Assembly: GCA_007128315.1 (NCBI GenBank)
Contig: SKXQ01000131.1
Location: forward strand, 1 to 62,423
Length of the DNA: 62,423 nucleotides
Source of the DNA: Spirochaetaceae bacterium
GTDB lineage: Bacteria; Spirochaetota; Spirochaetia; DSM-27196; SKKC01
Reading direction: 5' to 3'
The position numbers were made by a program, and so were the translations under genes. The notes below the pieces were generated by a model. That model was not told where the DNA came from, did no database searches, and saw nothing but the letters and a program-made list of their open reading frames with translations. The stretch's first letter is position 1, and each line of letters opens with the position of its first letter. Positions 24,038 through 33,347 of this stretch are shown here, one piece after another.

Positions 24038-25042
24038 TCACAACGAGGAAAGAGCCAGCAGTAGTTCGTCAATTAGATGGTCAAAGACAAGAACGCCTTC
24101 GCGCATTTCGCGGGCCTCTGGAGGAGGGGATGCAGGCCACACCAGACTTGCAGGATAACCGCGTTCGCGCTCCGGGCCAATGTGAACGGTCAGCGACCGT
24201 CCGAACGTCTCAAGATCGATATCGATCCGAATGATCGCGTCTTCTGCACGAACCGGTTCGAGTAGAAATGAGCCTCCTTCGAGACTCAGCAGTCGTGAAA
24301 CCGCGGTTGCAGCCGCAGCTTCTGCCGCCCCGCCGCGTTCGGTTTCCGTTGTCGTAAATCCGCGTTCGAGTCGCTCGATCTCGGCCTCGATCAGGCCGGT
24401 GAACCGCACGGAGCGGATCTCGGACCGGGACACGGCTCCCCGGAAGAGGCGATAATCCACGAACCAGTCCATGCCTTGCGACAGAATACGGCTCAAGCCG
24501 TCCGCCGTCGCATATACCGTGGGGCTTCCCTCTCCCCTGAGATAAAGAACTTCCATGGCGGCCGATACACCAACGTAGACCCGGTGGCCTTCGTCGCCTG
24601 ACCACAAACGGATAATGTACTCCCCCTGATTCAATGAGTCGGTAACATCAACGTGTCCGACACCGAGCTCTTCGTGTCGGGCTTCATTCAGTGTCACTGT
24701 CCTTGCATCGTGAGTTGATAGAAGCGTTTCGGTGAACCCGAGAACACGGTCGCTCCGTGCCGGGGCATCCGGCGTTCCGTCGCGCCCGACACGGGGAATC
24801 TGATTTGCAACTGTCTCGGACTCCACATCTGCAGCGAAGATAGTAAACGCTCCATGATATCCGATAACATCGATACGTGTTACATCATAAGCTTCGAGTC
24901 CCCGAAACAGGTCACGCACTACCGCACTATCCTCGTCGCTTCCAGGATCGGCCGTGGAATCGCTTAATACGAAGAGAGCAGACAGGAGCGCGAGGGTAAG
25001 AGACACAGCAATTATCGTTCGTAGCCAGTACTTGTCACTCAT
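24038..25042 (-). CDS. DUF4340 protein of the Gld-like ABC cassette
   Basis: 334 residues. An N-terminal membrane anchor (IIAVSLTLALLSALFVL) is followed by an extracytoplasmic beta-rich region. YGxxxDx-like repeats typical of DUF4340 are weak, but the context decides: it is the last gene, 18 bases after gldG, in the gldA-gldF-gldG-DUF4340 order common in spirochaetes and other phyla. These proteins are assumed to work with the GldFG transporter at the outer face of the membrane. No catalytic motif. Confidence 0.75.
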   Translation of the reverse strand: MSDKYWLRTIIAVSLTLALLSALFVLSDSTADPGSDEDSAVVRDLFRGLEAYDVTRIDVIGYHGAFTIFAADVESETVANQIPRVGRDGTPDAPARSDRVLGFTETLLSTHDARTVTLNEARHEELGVGHVDVTDSLNQGEYIIRLWSGDEGHRVYVGVSAAMEVLYLRGEGSPTVYATADGLSRILSQGMDWFVDYRLFRGAVSRSEIRSVRFTGLIEAEIERLERGFTTTETERGGAAEAAAATAVSRLLSLEGGSFLLEPVRAEDAIIRIDIDLETFGRSLTVHIGPERERGYPASLVWPASPPPEAREMREGVLVFDHLIDELLLALSSL

Positions 25043-25060
25043 GAGCTGCCCGCCCTGCGG

Positions 25061-26566
25061 TTAAGAACTCTGCCGATTCCGCCTTCGTCTGACGGAAACA
25101 ACACCTGCAATCACCATTATACCCGGTAACACCCAAACGTTAAGCGCCTCAATCAGCATGCCTGTAAACATGCGGGCAAAGGGTTCTTCTATGCGGTCCA
25201 TGCGAAGCACCGGAACAGGTGTCGGGCTGAGTCGTGCCAGTCCGGGTTCCCCGGAAATCCAGTCGATACCACGTACAAGAAAGTCGAAGTTCGCCTGACT
25301 ATCGGTGTACAGCACCAGATTGCTCAGAAAGTCGCTGTCCGCGCTCACGACGACCCTCGAGTCATCGTGGAAACCACCTTCGTTCCAGGCGACCAGTGCG
25401 TATATACCTGTACTGATATCCCTGTCGCGTTCGATCGATGCCCGGCTCATGGGATCGAGTATGAACGGTGGGCCCTGAAGCCAGGAGGTTGTCGATGAAA
25501 CAATAAGCGCTTCGGTGGTTCCGCGTCCCGGTTCCGTGAGGCGCAACGGACTCGGCCAGAAAAAGTCGACCGGCCCCGCGTTAACGCCGAGGGGATGCGC
25601 GGAGTCGATATTTCGCTGATCGGTTCGTACCCAGGGAGGGTACAAGAGCGGCTGACCCGAAACAAACTCGGGAGGAAAGAGATTCGCTCGCTCATCGAGA
25701 AGCATCAATGGTTCGATTTGAACACCAAGGTGGCGCAGAAAACCACCAAACGACTCGTTGTCGACTTCCCTTGCCGTCAGATTCTGTATGTCAACGTCCA
25801 GACCATCAAGCGCAAGAAATGCCCCTGCCCCACGCTCAAGAGCATTCTGAACAAGACCTGCGAGATCGGGATGAGGATCCCGGCTGCCGAGAACCAGAAT
25901 TACATCGTGGGTTGCCGACTCGAGGCCTCTGTGGTCTGCGATCTGAAGCTCGTACAGGCGGTCAAGCGCACTGAGCATAGCGCCATACTCCTCGGTAAGC
26001 CGCTCCCCTCGGCTTCCGGAAACGACCAGCACCCGCAACGGTGTGTCCCGCGTCACCGCGAAGATGGCACGAGTGACTTCGTACTCCACCGCTCCAGGAT
26101 CGAGCAGCGCGGGTATTACGATCCGTCTGTCGAGATATCGGATCTCAACACCGCTGTACAGGTGGCCCGGACCTGCTCCACCGTCGGCCTGTGGAACCGT
26201 TCTCTCAACCTCAATTCCCAGACGTTCAAGTTGCTCCGGTGTCAGTCCCCCGTCGACGATGCGTTCGGCGGTGACAATCCCGCCGCCCAGTCTCTCGTAT
26301 TGTCGCAGGAGCTGGAAGATCTGTTCCGTGCGTGGACTCGCCGCGTTCAGAAACCCGCTCACGAAATACCGGATCTCCAGCGGCTCATCGAGTGCGGCGA
26401 TCAGTTCCTGCGTCTGCGATCCGAGTGTAAACACCCGTCCGGGAGACAGATCAATCTGCATCCCGACACGCGAAAACAAAAGAATGCCAAGAAGAACAGA
26501 CGTCGAAAAAAGCACGGTAATTACCCATTGCACGATCGCCGTTCTCGTCCGTCGGTTCATGTTCAA
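25061..26566 (-). CDS. gldG: GldG-family auxiliary protein of an ABC exporter
   Basis: 501 residues. One helix at each end (about 12-32 and 470-490), with the extracytoplasmic part between. The N-terminal region carries IDLSPGRVFTLGSQTQELI, DEPLEIRYFVS and the family's VEYEVTRAIFAVTRD. No peptidase or ATPase motif is expected in this family. It starts within the gldF stop (ATGA overlap). In Flavobacterium the homologue supports gliding; in spirochaetes a role in envelope transport is more likely, but the substrate is unknown. Confidence 0.88.
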   Translation of the reverse strand: MNMNRRTRTAIVQWVITVLFSTSVLLGILLFSRVGMQIDLSPGRVFTLGSQTQELIAALDEPLEIRYFVSGFLNAASPRTEQIFQLLRQYERLGGGIVTAERIVDGGLTPEQLERLGIEVERTVPQADGGAGPGHLYSGVEIRYLDRRIVIPALLDPGAVEYEVTRAIFAVTRDTPLRVLVVSGSRGERLTEEYGAMLSALDRLYELQIADHRGLESATHDVILVLGSRDPHPDLAGLVQNALERGAGAFLALDGLDVDIQNLTAREVDNESFGGFLRHLGVQIEPLMLLDERANLFPPEFVSGQPLLYPPWVRTDQRNIDSAHPLGVNAGPVDFFWPSPLRLTEPGRGTTEALIVSSTTSWLQGPPFILDPMSRASIERDRDISTGIYALVAWNEGGFHDDSRVVVSADSDFLSNLVLYTDSQANFDFLVRGIDWISGEPGLARLSPTPVPVLRMDRIEEPFARMFTGMLIEALNVWVLPGIMVIAGVVSVRRRRNRQSS

Positions 26567-27282
26567 TATCCCCGGGAAACGTATCCGTGGACGGCAACCC
26601 GCAGCAACACGGCGGTCATCCCGAAAAAGTACAGGATCGCATTTCCGTCCACCAGCCCCTGGACAAACGGTGCATGCCGGTAGTCAAGGCTGATCTGCCG
26701 CGCAAGACGGACGATGGTGCCATCGACACCGAGTGCGCCGCCGACGGAATCTGCGTAGCTGAGTACCGAAAAAAACACAATGGAACACATCAAGGCAACG
26801 ATCTGGCTGTCGGTCATCGAAGATACACAGACGCCGAGGGCAACAAGTACCATGCTTACCATTATGAGGCCCGTGAAACGCACCAGAATGAGCCCGGCTT
26901 CGACAGTCCCCATGAGAGACATGGAAAGCGGCACCACCAAATCAAGCAGGAGAAAGACGACGATAAAACTAAGAACCGCCGTCGCCTTTGACAGGACGGT
27001 TACCGAAGGAGACAGGGGAAGCGTGCGCAGAAGTAAATCGGCACCGGTCCGGTACTCCTCAGAAAAACTACGCATGGTCAGCGCAGGGACCGTTAACGAG
27101 AGGACGGCTATCCAGCTTGAGGAAAGTCTCGAAAGATCCATGATACCGGTCTGCATGAACGCACCGAAACGGAACTGATTCATAACGGGAACCACGAGCA
27201 TGATAATCCCCGGGATCCAGCCGTGAGAAGAGTACAGGTACACTCGAAACTCTCGTTTGTACGCAGCAAGAAACCGGGTCAT
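26563..27282 (-). CDS. gldF: GldF-family ABC transporter permease
   Basis: 239 residues with six predicted membrane helices. SFSEEYRTGADLLLRTLPLS is the conserved loop of ABC-2 permeases of this group (EExxxT then LLxTLP). It forms the channel for the ATPase encoded just upstream. ATG overlaps the ATPase stop by one base, and its own stop overlaps gldG by four, so the three are coupled. Confidence 0.9.
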   Translation of the reverse strand: MTRFLAAYKREFRVYLYSSHGWIPGIIMLVVPVMNQFRFGAFMQTGIMDLSRLSSSWIAVLSLTVPALTMRSFSEEYRTGADLLLRTLPLSPSVTVLSKATAVLSFIVVFLLLDLVVPLSMSLMGTVEAGLILVRFTGLIMVSMVLVALGVCVSSMTDSQIVALMCSIVFFSVLSYADSVGGALGVDGTIVRLARQISLDYRHAPFVQGLVDGNAILYFFGMTAVLLRVAVHGYVSRGY

Positions 27283-28256
27283 CAGAGGTCCTCCTTACCG
27301 GCCTTATCGGCATTCTGTTGCCCCGTGAGACCACGATACAGCTCAGCGAGCGATTCGCGCGCTGTTCTGAGCTCAGAGATCTGCATGTCATTTGCAACAG
27401 CCCACGCAATCAGTTCCTGTTGCCGTCCTTCCGCTTCCAGGACGAACTCAATACGCTGCTCTTCTCCCCGTACTGAACTCGAGCGTACAGGAAATGGAGC
27501 CTGCTTAAGAAGGGAGTCTTCCAGGGGCTTTCGTCCGGTCAGGTCTATCGTCAGGAATAGTATACGGTTATCCACGGTAAGAAGATCATCGACACTACCG
27601 GATGCAACGACCGATCCCTTATTGAGAACGAGTATGTCGTCGCAGACACCTTCTATGTCCGGAATATTGTGCGAACTGAACACCACAACTCTGTTATCGG
27701 CAAGAGTCCGGACGAGTCTCGAGAAGTCTTCTTTCTGTTGCGGATCGAGACCTGATGTAGGCTCATCGAGCAGGATCACCCGAGCGTTCGAGACAAGGGC
27801 CCCTGCCAGACAGGTCCTCCGCCGGTACCCTTTACTCAGATGTTCGTATCTACGTTCAGCGACGTCCGTGAGGCTACAGGTCGTTAATGCCGATTCAATG
27901 CGTTCCGCACGCTCACTTCGGTCAAGATCTGTTACGCCGGAAAGGAAGTCGAGGTACTCGCGAACACTCATGTGGGTGAACGCCGGCGACTCCTCGGGCA
28001 CAAAGCCTATCCTGGTTCTCCACTCAGGACCTTCGTCCAGCGACCATACACCGTCTATACCGATACGACCGTCGTCAGGAACGATTGCGCCCGCAATCAA
28101 ACAAAGAAGTGTCGTCTTCCCCGCTCCGTTTGGCCCAAGCAGCCCGAGAACTCTCCCCGCGTCGGCCGTAAAGCTTACGGAATCGAGCGCCTTAAAGGAG
28201 CCGTAGCTTCTTGTGAGGTCAACAACCTGCAATGTCGGGTCGGTCTTCGCATTCAT
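27282..28256 (-). CDS. gldA: ABC transporter ATP-binding protein (GldA-like)
   Basis: 324 residues. Walker A LLGPNGAGKTTLL (about 38-50), signature LSKGYRRRTCLAGAL (LSKGY for LSGGQ), Walker B VILLDEPTSGLDP and the H-loop VVFSSHN are all intact. The last 90 residues form the extra domain found in ABC-2 type exporters. It energises the GldF/GldG membrane complex. Starts 11 bases after the RNase Z stop, so it may be read from the same transcript. Confidence 0.93.
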   Translation of the reverse strand: MNAKTDPTLQVVDLTRSYGSFKALDSVSFTADAGRVLGLLGPNGAGKTTLLCLIAGAIVPDDGRIGIDGVWSLDEGPEWRTRIGFVPEESPAFTHMSVREYLDFLSGVTDLDRSERAERIESALTTCSLTDVAERRYEHLSKGYRRRTCLAGALVSNARVILLDEPTSGLDPQQKEDFSRLVRTLADNRVVVFSSHNIPDIEGVCDDILVLNKGSVVASGSVDDLLTVDNRILFLTIDLTGRKPLEDSLLKQAPFPVRSSSVRGEEQRIEFVLEAEGRQQELIAWAVANDMQISELRTARESLAELYRGLTGQQNADKAGKEDL

Positions 28257-28267
28257 AACGCGTCCGA

Positions 28268-29212
28268 TCAGTCAGGTTCGCGGTACTCAACGGCCAGCTG
28301 CTGTCGATCACGGGTCAGAAAGCTCTCTCTGAAAACCTCCCGTGCCTCGTTCAGCAGTATCTTGAGCTCACGATCAGTATACCGGGGGCTGTAATGTATC
28401 AGTCCCATTCTACCGATGTTCCTCGCCTCCACTGCCAGCGTTGCGGCGTCCCGGGCCGTCATATGCTTCTTGGCCACCGCGCTTTCACGAAGGCTTTCGT
28501 CGAACATACCTTCACAGATCAGCAGATCGCTTCCTGTCACCTCGTGAGTAAAACTGTCCAGCTTCGTGCTGTCGGTCAGATACGTTACTTTTCGACCCGG
28601 TCGCCTCGGTCCGACCACTGCAGCCGGAGGTACGATTCGTCCGTCATCGAGATGGACCGATTCACCTTTCTGAAGCACCGACCACAGGGGTCCCCGTGGC
28701 ACACCTGCCGCGGTGGCTGCATCCGGGTTGAAGACCCCGCTTCTATCGTCTTCGATGAACGAGTATCCGACACACGTACGGGTATGTCGTCCCGGAAAAC
28801 TGCGAACACGAAAGCCGTCGCCCTCGAAAACTGTCTGCGGGAGCTCGGGATTTTCGATCTCGCGGACAATTATCTCGTAATTAATGTACATTTCGAGCAC
28901 ACGACGATTGGCTTCTACGTACTCGCGTACACGCGGAGGACCTATTATGTACAGAGGATCGCTGCGGTCTACCTGTGCACTCAACATGAGCATTCCGGGG
29001 AGGCCGGTAATGTGATCAGCGTGGGTGTGCGTTATAAATATGGCGGAGATCTTTTTCCACCGGAGATTCAGTCGGCGCAAAGAGACCTGCGTGCCCTCGC
29101 CACAATCAAAAAGAAAGAGATCACCTTCCCGACGCAGCAGCATTGAGGTGAGGTGTCTGTTCGGCAGCGGCATCATGCCTCCACAACCGAGGATAAAAGC
29201 TTCAAGATTCAT
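28268..29212 (-). CDS. rnz: ribonuclease Z
   Basis: 314 residues, usual length of the short form. The metallo-beta-lactamase motif FITHTHADHITG (about 59-70) holds four metal ligands; the PGRHT and TYLTDST segments and the closing LIHYSPRYT supply the rest. KKHMTARDA is the conserved His/Thr loop. RNase Z trims tRNA 3' ends. Start ATG at 29212, 17 bases after fabV ends. Upstream of the Gld-like cassette with an 11-base gap. Confidence 0.95.
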   Translation of the reverse strand: MNLEAFILGCGGMMPLPNRHLTSMLLRREGDLFLFDCGEGTQVSLRRLNLRWKKISAIFITHTHADHITGLPGMLMLSAQVDRSDPLYIIGPPRVREYVEANRRVLEMYINYEIIVREIENPELPQTVFEGDGFRVRSFPGRHTRTCVGYSFIEDDRSGVFNPDAATAAGVPRGPLWSVLQKGESVHLDDGRIVPPAAVVGPRRPGRKVTYLTDSTKLDSFTHEVTGSDLLICEGMFDESLRESAVAKKHMTARDAATLAVEARNIGRMGLIHYSPRYTDRELKILLNEAREVFRESFLTRDRQQLAVEYREPD

Positions 29213-29229
29213 GTGTTCAGCGTTGCTGC

Positions 29230-30402
29230 TCAGCCACCGGTCGGTACGTCGGCTTCGTAATCGACACCAGCAACGTCAAACCCGTGTATCGCGAGGAACT
29301 CATGTCGATACCCGGGAAGATCCGTGTATTGCTCAAGGTTATCCTGATTCACCAGACTCCAGATCTTGAGGACTTCTTCCTGTATATCGTCGCGCATCTC
29401 CCAGTCGTCTACCCGAATTCTTCCGCTCTCGTCCGTCGGAACAGCCGAATCAGCATACAATCTGTCGGAAAAGAGTCGGTACATCTGCTGCGTACAATCC
29501 TCATGAAGACCGTATCGCTTCATGACTTTGAACAGGATCGCAAGGTACAAGGGTACCACAGGGATTACTGCACTTGCCCGCGTCACAACGGCTTTATTCA
29601 CTGAGACGTAGGCTCGAACGCCCATGGAAGCAAACCGACCTTCGATTTCACCGGCTGTAGCTTCCAGATGATCTTTTGCGCGACCGATCGTACCGTGTCG
29701 GTACACAGGATACGTGATCTGCGGACCGATATAGCTGTACGCAGTCGTAACAGCTCCCTGTTCGAGAACTCCCGCTTCCGACAGGGCTGCGATCCAGAGT
29801 AGCCAGTCTTCTCCACCCATGACCTTTACCGTCTGTGCAATTTCATCTTCATTCGCAGGTTCAATCGTGACGTGAGTCAACTGTCCTTCGATGGGATCGA
29901 TGCTGCGTTCACTGAAGGATTCTCCGATGGGCTTGAGCGCTGAGCGATACTGTTCTCCCGTCTCTGGATCGCTCCGTACACCGGAGGCGAGGCTGTACAC
30001 AACAAGATCCACCGTTCCAAACATGTCGCGGATCGCCGCTATGGCTTCCTTCTTGATCTCCATGCTGAACGCATCACCCATGATCGTTTTTGCCGGAAGT
30101 CCGCGTTCGGTCAGTCGCTGATCAAGGTGTGCTGACGTGTACCAGCCGACCGTACCGGTTCGTTTTTCGGTCGGCGGACGCTCAAAAGCAACATTAAGGC
30201 TGCCGGCTCCAGCGTTGATCCCTGCGATAAGTCTGCTCGACAGACCGTATCCACCGGAGCCACCAATCACGAGGACCCGTTTGGGGCCGTCAAATGACGT
30301 CTGGTCCTCGGCCCATGCTATCTGTTCATCAACCCAGGCCGCACTGCCCGTCGGATGGGCGTTCATACAAAGGTTGCTCCGTATCATCGGTTTGATAATC
30401 AT
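29230..30402 (-). CDS. fabV: FabV/TER-type trans-2-enoyl reductase
   Basis: 390 residues from the ATG at 30402, which an AAGGAG precedes by nine bases; the opening MIIKPMIRSNLCMNAHP aligns closely with FabV/TER. NAD(H) site: VLVIGGSGGYGLSSR. Active site: YRHGTIGRAK with Tyr-x8-Lys, the spacing that separates this family from FabI. KVMGGEDW and VTRASAVIPVVPLYLA are further family motifs. The enzyme reduces trans-2-enoyl-CoA (butyrate pathway) or enoyl-ACP (fatty-acid synthesis). The close match to the Treponema denticola crotonyl-CoA reductase favours the CoA role, but sequence alone does not decide. Confidence 0.95.
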   Translation of the reverse strand: MIIKPMIRSNLCMNAHPTGSAAWVDEQIAWAEDQTSFDGPKRVLVIGGSGGYGLSSRLIAGINAGAGSLNVAFERPPTEKRTGTVGWYTSAHLDQRLTERGLPAKTIMGDAFSMEIKKEAIAAIRDMFGTVDLVVYSLASGVRSDPETGEQYRSALKPIGESFSERSIDPIEGQLTHVTIEPANEDEIAQTVKVMGGEDWLLWIAALSEAGVLEQGAVTTAYSYIGPQITYPVYRHGTIGRAKDHLEATAGEIEGRFASMGVRAYVSVNKAVVTRASAVIPVVPLYLAILFKVMKRYGLHEDCTQQMYRLFSDRLYADSAVPTDESGRIRVDDWEMRDDIQEEVLKIWSLVNQDNLEQYTDLPGYRHEFLAIHGFDVAGVDYEADVPTGG

Positions 30403-30509
30403 GCTGTCTACGCTCCTTACCCGTTTCGCTGCGTATCGTAGCCCGCAGACCACTGAATATTCAAGTTCTTGCGTTGACTGATATGCGGCAGCCTCATTAT
30501 CGTAGCGCC

Positions 30510-31880
30510 ATGAGTGCACAATCAGTCGTGATACGAGTCTGGAAGCAGCTTGATGAACGCGAACGTACGCGTATCCTTCGACGTTCTGAAGACGACATTG
30601 AACAGGTAATGGCTGAGACCGCGGACCTCATCGACGATGTACGGACACGACGTGATGCGGCGCTCATTGAACTCGCGCAGACCTTTGACAAAGCGACTAT
30701 TGCTCCGGACTCAATTCGCGTCTCAGAGGACGAGTTTGAATTTGCTGAGCAGACGCTATCGGGCGATGTCAAGGACGCTTTGAATTACGTGATTGCTAAC
30801 GTGCAGACCTTTCATGAGGGACAGATCTCGCATGGATTTCGAATGCACACGATTCGCCCGGGTGTTCTCGCCGGAGAACGCGTTCGCCCGGTAGAGTCGG
30901 CAGGCTTATATGTACCGCGCGGACGCGGCAGTTTCCCGAGCATGTTGTATATGGCGGCTGTCCCGGCCCGTATTGCCGGTGTCCCACGCATAGCCGTGTG
31001 TACTCCCGCCCTTCCCGATGGGAGGGTTGATGCGGCATGTCTCGTCGCCGCGAGGTTGTGTGGAATAACCGAGGTGTACAGGGTCGGTGGACCGGGGGCC
31101 ATTGCAGCGCTTGCGCTCGGCACCGAAACCATCCAACCCGTCCGAAAGATCCTCGGCCCCGGCAGCGCACGCGTCACCGCCGCGAAACGACTGCTCGGAC
31201 ATGCTGCCGACGTCGGTATTCCTGCCGGTCCGACCGAGAGCATGATAATCGCCGACCGCCATGCGGATCCCGTTCTCATTGCTGCTGATCTCATGAACGA
31301 AGCGGAACACGGAGCTGACTCGCAGGCTCTGCTTCTGACTCCGAGCCATGCCCTCGCAGAGGCCGTCGTCGAGCTTGTGCCCGATCTCATGAAGACACTC
31401 CCTGACGAACGCGCCTCCTATGTAGAAACCGTCCTCTCCGGAATCGGCGGAATTCTGATTACCGACTCGATTGAGGAAGCCTGCAGCATTGCAAACCTGT
31501 ACGCACCGGAACACCTGATGATCCACACGCAGGAACCCTGGGTAACCGCTGAGTCGATCGACAATGCAGGTGAAATTCTTCTCGGGCCGCATATTCCGTT
31601 CAGCATGGCCAACTATGCAACCGGCGTGAATGCCATCCTTCCAACTGGTGGCTGGGCTCATACTTGGAGCAGCATCTCGGTACACGACTTCACTAAACGA
31701 ACGTCGATAGTCGATGTCTCGAGATCCGGCTTTAACGCCCTTGCTCCGCATACCGTCTGCCTTGCAGACTACGAGGGATTTCCGGCTCACGCAGCAGCGG
31801 TTCGCGTTCGAATGGCTGATCACAAGGACTCATACTGGACTGCTCTTGAAGACTCTCAGTCCGGCACCAAATTGACATGA
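30510..31880 (+). CDS. histidinol-dehydrogenase-like enzyme with altered zinc ligands
   Basis: 456 residues from the ATG at 30510; two earlier in-frame starts also lack a ribosome site. The fold is clearly HisD: YVPRGRGSFPS (NAD region), AGPTES, catalytic APEHL (Glu334, His335) and a C-terminal DYEGFPAHA (His427). Against Escherichia coli HisD, two zinc ligands are changed: Gln259 becomes Glu264 (NEAEHGADS) and Asp360 becomes Asn368 (MANYATGVNAILPTG for the usual GDYxxGxNHxLPT). The flanking NH is NA. No other his gene is nearby; it is coupled (ATGA) to folC. It may be a HisD paralogue acting on another alcohol or amino alcohol rather than histidinol. Confidence 0.85.
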   Translation: MSAQSVVIRVWKQLDERERTRILRRSEDDIEQVMAETADLIDDVRTRRDAALIELAQTFDKATIAPDSIRVSEDEFEFAEQTLSGDVKDALNYVIANVQTFHEGQISHGFRMHTIRPGVLAGERVRPVESAGLYVPRGRGSFPSMLYMAAVPARIAGVPRIAVCTPALPDGRVDAACLVAARLCGITEVYRVGGPGAIAALALGTETIQPVRKILGPGSARVTAAKRLLGHAADVGIPAGPTESMIIADRHADPVLIAADLMNEAEHGADSQALLLTPSHALAEAVVELVPDLMKTLPDERASYVETVLSGIGGILITDSIEEACSIANLYAPEHLMIHTQEPWVTAESIDNAGEILLGPHIPFSMANYATGVNAILPTGGWAHTWSSISVHDFTKRTSIVDVSRSGFNALAPHTVCLADYEGFPAHAAAVRVRMADHKDSYWTALEDSQSGTKLT

Positions 31881-33340
31881 CACGGAAGCAACCACCCGCA
31901 CCGACCGGAGGCCACGGCTCACCGTCAGCGGTCTTGAAGACCGCTGACGACGTTTTCGCGTATTTCGAAGCGTTCACGAATCTCGAGCGCGGTCTGTTCC
32001 GCCCCCGCGATTACCGCCTTGAACGAATGGAACGACTCCTGTCGGACTTCGATAACCCGCATCTCGGTCGCCTGACAGTCCACCTCGCCGGTTCCAAGGG
32101 CAAGGGGTCGACAGCCTGCTACGTCGCCGCAGGCATTGCAGCAAGAATGCCCCGGGTTGGCTTGTACTGTTCGCCGCACGTGAACGATTACCGCGAGCGG
32201 ATCACTATCGACGGGCGATCGGCCCCGGAACCGGTGATAGTCTCGTGTGGGCGGGACATCTACTCGTACGTGCTGCAGCAGAAAGCAGACGGAATGCAGG
32301 ACAGCCACCTTCCGACAACCTTCGAGCTCCTGACACTCCTTGCGTTTCTCGTCTTCCGCGAAGTCAAAGCTTCCGCGCAGGTCCTCGAAACCGGCCTCGG
32401 AGGACGACTCGATGCGACGAACCTGTGTAAACCCGATCTGACCCTCATTACCCCCATCGAACGCGAACACACAGAATATCTGGGAACCCGCCTGACCGGA
32501 ATTGCGCGGGAAAAAGCCGGGATACTCAAAACCGGTGTTCCCGTATGTGTCGCACCCCAACGTCCCGGTGTCCGGTCGACCATTCTGCAGATCGCTTCTG
32601 AACGCAATTGCCCCGTTCTCTGGGACGGCCGGAAACTCGGTATCCGCCGGCCAGTGCTTTCCGCGGCGGGGACGGAGTTTGATTTCCGAAGTCCCTCGGG
32701 CGACCGTATTCACGCACGCCTGAAGATGCTTGGAGAAACCCAGGCTGAAAATGCCGTACTTGCCCTGCACGCCCTGCACTTTCTCTTTCCGGCGGAGACA
32801 TTTGATGACCTGCTTTCAAGCATTGCGAACGCGGGCCTCCCCGGCCGAATGGAACTCGTCCGATTCCGAACCGACCCTTCCCGTCTGCTTCTTCTCGACG
32901 GGGCTCATACGCCGAATTCCATCGATAGACTCTGCCTGGCGGCAGGCAGCGTACTTGGAAGTTCGATCACGGTGATTTTCGGGTGCGTATCCGGGAAAAA
33001 CCATGGAGCAATGGCCGACCGGATCTCGAAGGATGCAGCACGGGTCATCGTCTCAAGACCGGGAACGTTCAAGAAATCTGATCCGGAGGCGGTATACGCA
33101 GCGTTCAGCAACAATGCGGTACGCGCAAGCCTTGCACTGCATCCCCGTCTGGCCCTTGAAGAAGCCCTTTCGAACCCGAACCCGGTCCTCGTCTGCGGGT
33201 CGTTTTACATGGTTAGCGAGATACGCAAACTATGCATCGAATCATCGGTAATCGACTCCACCATCGACCTGTTCGGGCACGGAACCACAGAGGCGAAAGA
33301 CGACACGCAGGGTTCGGCCCGAACGGTACTCCCGTCTTGA
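31877..33340 (+). CDS. folC: folylpolyglutamate synthase / dihydrofolate synthase
   Basis: 487 residues. FolC adds glutamates to folates and, in many bacteria, makes dihydrofolate from dihydropteroate. ATP loop GSKGKGSTACYVAAG (about 69-83), the Mur-ligase-like YCSPHVNDYRERI, LETGLGGRLDATN and EREHTEYLG. The C-terminal domain carries LLLDGAHTPNSI. Somewhat longer than the usual 420-440 residues, through a Pro/Gly-rich start and an acidic tail. Its ATG overlaps the stop of the HisD-like gene (ATGA); the NFACT gene follows after eight bases. Confidence 0.92.
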   Translation: MTRKQPPAPTGGHGSPSAVLKTADDVFAYFEAFTNLERGLFRPRDYRLERMERLLSDFDNPHLGRLTVHLAGSKGKGSTACYVAAGIAARMPRVGLYCSPHVNDYRERITIDGRSAPEPVIVSCGRDIYSYVLQQKADGMQDSHLPTTFELLTLLAFLVFREVKASAQVLETGLGGRLDATNLCKPDLTLITPIEREHTEYLGTRLTGIAREKAGILKTGVPVCVAPQRPGVRSTILQIASERNCPVLWDGRKLGIRRPVLSAAGTEFDFRSPSGDRIHARLKMLGETQAENAVLALHALHFLFPAETFDDLLSSIANAGLPGRMELVRFRTDPSRLLLLDGAHTPNSIDRLCLAAGSVLGSSITVIFGCVSGKNHGAMADRISKDAARVIVSRPGTFKKSDPEAVYAAFSNNAVRASLALHPRLALEEALSNPNPVLVCGSFYMVSEIRKLCIESSVIDSTIDLFGHGTTEAKDDTQGSARTVLPS

Positions 33341-33347
33341 GAAGCAT

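Noticed and set aside
30510-31880. Standard histidinol dehydrogenase call
   Set aside because: Not rejected outright, but the Glu/Asn ligand exchange and the lack of his neighbours do not support naming it hisD.
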